DNA of 6,285 nt from Propionibacteriaceae bacterium (lineage in GTDB: Bacteria > Actinomycetota > Actinomycetes > Propionibacteriales > Propionibacteriaceae). Each line of letters begins with the position of its first letter. Position 1 is the stretch's first letter. Of this stretch, positions 5,409-6,285 are shown piece after piece. Under the pieces are notes generated by a model. It did not search any database, was not told the DNA's origin, and was given only the letters and a program-made list of their open reading frames with translations. Position numbers and translations under genes: made by a program. The DNA is taken from contig JAUNRO010000059.1 of assembly GCA_030544185.1 (NCBI GenBank), positions 1-6,285 on the forward strand, read 5' to 3'.

Positions 5409-6285
5409 TCAGGACGCCCCGAGACCGGAGGGCCTGCTGACGAAGTCGCCCACCGCGGTGAGGGTCTCCGGCGCACGGAGAACGCGATAGTGACCCAGGC
5501 CCTCGGTCAGGAGTAGTTCCGAGTTCGGCCACTGTGCCGCCAGTGCCTCGGACTCGACGGCCGAGGTCATCGCATCATTCCGGTCGTGGATGATCAGCGC
5601 GTCCACCAGTCCGCGATCGGTCCGCTCCGCCGCGACAAGGGGAAGCAGGTCGAAATCGCGCAGGGGCCGACCTATCCGCCTCTCGAAGCGCTGGCCGAGC
5701 AGGTCCGTGGTCCGAGCTCCCATCCTGACGGTGCGGGTGAAGACATCGATCATTCCCTGCGTGGTGGCGGCCGCAGCCACGAGGACCTGACGTTCCGGAA
5801 CGACGTCGTGATGACGCTGGGCCCACACAACCGAAAGGCAGCCCATGGAGTGCGCGATCGTTGCGCTCGGCGTCCCGAATCGATCGGCAACCGCCTGATA
5901 GCACTCCGCCATCTCCGGCACCGAGCTGGAGCGGCGGCCGTAGGCTCCGGGTCCGGACTCGCCGTGGGCGAGGGCATCGAACGTGACAACCTGATACCCG
6001 CGCTCCAGCAGCACCGGCACGAAGGACCCGAGCTGTTGCCACCAGCCGCCCCAGCCATGGACGAGGTACGCCAGGTCGGCGCCGGGATCGCCCCAGCGCA
6101 TCCCGCGAATCGGGGTGCCGCGCAGCGATACCTCGCAGGGCTGGCCGTCGGGGATGGGATGTCGGCCGCGCACCGCGAGCGCGGGCGGCCGACCGACATG
6201 GAACCAGAGCTTCTCCGCGACCGCGGCGGACCACTCGGGGTTGAGGCGCTCCAGACCACCGAGGAAAGGTGGGATCGAACGTCGG
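5409..6285 (-). CDS. Alpha/beta hydrolase, N-terminus beyond the window
   Basis: This is a serine hydrolase of the alpha/beta fold, substrate unknown. Numbering from the in-frame GTG at 6173, the oxyanion region is VHGWGGWWQQL (38-48). The nucleophile elbow is AHSMGC (107-112) with S109. The acid is in IIHDRNDAMT (194-203), probably D200. The base is in EGLGHYRVLR (224-233) with H228. The triad is complete and the cytosolic-looking chain ends with a short tail. The frame stays open and protein-like upstream of 6173 to the window edge: GGLERLNPEW and AAVAEKLWFHVGRPP resemble the N-terminal region of related actinobacterial hydrolases. GTG 6173 is therefore not the true start, and the gene continues past 6285. 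It runs in the same direction as the gntR operon but is separated from it by about 320 bp, so it is probably a separate unit. Confidence 0.88.
   Translation of the reverse strand, partial: RRSIPPFLGGLERLNPEWSAAVAEKLWFHVGRPPALAVRGRHPIPDGQPCEVSLRGTPIRGMRWGDPGADLAYLVHGWGGWWQQLGSFVPVLLERGYQVVTFDALAHGESGPGAYGRRSSSVPEMAECYQAVADRFGTPSATIAHSMGCLSVVWAQRHHDVVPERQVLVAAAATTQGMIDVFTRTVRMGARTTDLLGQRFERRIGRPLRDFDLLPLVAAERTDRGLVDALIIHDRNDAMTSAVESEALAAQWPNSELLLTEGLGHYRVLRAPETLTAVGDFVSRPSGLGAS

Noticed and set aside
5092..5532. N-terminal extension of the GntR frame
   Set aside because: It crosses the operator and promoter region, lacks protein-like content and overlaps the hydrolase end. A strong GGAGGT marks ATG 5091 as the start.
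1..6285. CRISPR arrays, rRNA, complete tRNA and complete insertion sequences
   Set aside because: No regularly spaced repeats, rRNA motifs, full tRNA cloverleaf or transposase genes were seen on reading both strands by eye.

Overview
The window is high-GC DNA that reads like an actinobacterial (Gram-positive) chromosome. The evidence is GC-rich third codon positions, strong AGGAGG-type ribosome binding sites next to apparently leaderless starts, ATGA start/stop overlaps, and protein families typical of Actinomycetota (HipB with a VSRRWL-type recognition helix, a YtrA-type GntR regulator, and an alpha/beta hydrolase with a GLGHYRVLR-type ending). The genus cannot be told from the sequence alone. 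All real genes but one are on the minus strand.

Left block, about 1-1846: a hipBA-type toxin-antitoxin pair on the minus strand. The antitoxin gene hipB (1168-1434) overlaps the kinase gene hipA (1171 down past base 1) by ATGA. HipA keeps every kinase motif in view, but its C-terminal part changes reading frame near 60-75, so the copy looks frameshifted. Divergent from hipB is a small VOC/glyoxalase-fold gene (1499-1846, plus strand). The roughly 64-bp gap between them holds two 18-bp TGTG-N10-CACA dyads placed over the likely hipB promoter and the likely VOC promoter, which suggests a shared HipB/HipA operator.

Middle block, 1847-3237: a short convergent gap, then a 400-residue Fic-family protein on the minus strand. 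It has an intact HPFxxGNGR motif and a TxxxEG-type inhibitory motif on its N-terminal side, so it is probably an auto-inhibited AMP-transferase. A perfect 9-bp inverted repeat surrounds its GTG start and a plausible -10 box.

Right block, 3238-5131: a compact three-gene operon read leftwards, in the order GntR/YtrA-type repressor (4711-5091), ABC ATPase (3887-4714) and ABC-2 type permease (3238-3894). The genes are translationally coupled by overlaps of 4 and 8 nt. A 19-bp AT-rich inverted repeat between the GntR promoter region and its ribosome binding site is the probable autoregulatory operator. The layout resembles ytr/pmt-type exporters of Firmicutes, which serve in envelope-stress or peptide export and self-protection.

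Far right: a gene-free stretch (5132-5408) with several inverted repeats, then an alpha/beta hydrolase (minus strand, 5409 to beyond 6285) whose N-terminus lies outside the window.

Each gene belongs to a known family. I see no clearly undescribed system. The points most worth checking are the twin operators between hipBA and the VOC gene, the hipA frameshift, the fic start-site repeat, and the proximity of two protein-modifying enzymes (HipA kinase and Fic AMP-transferase).
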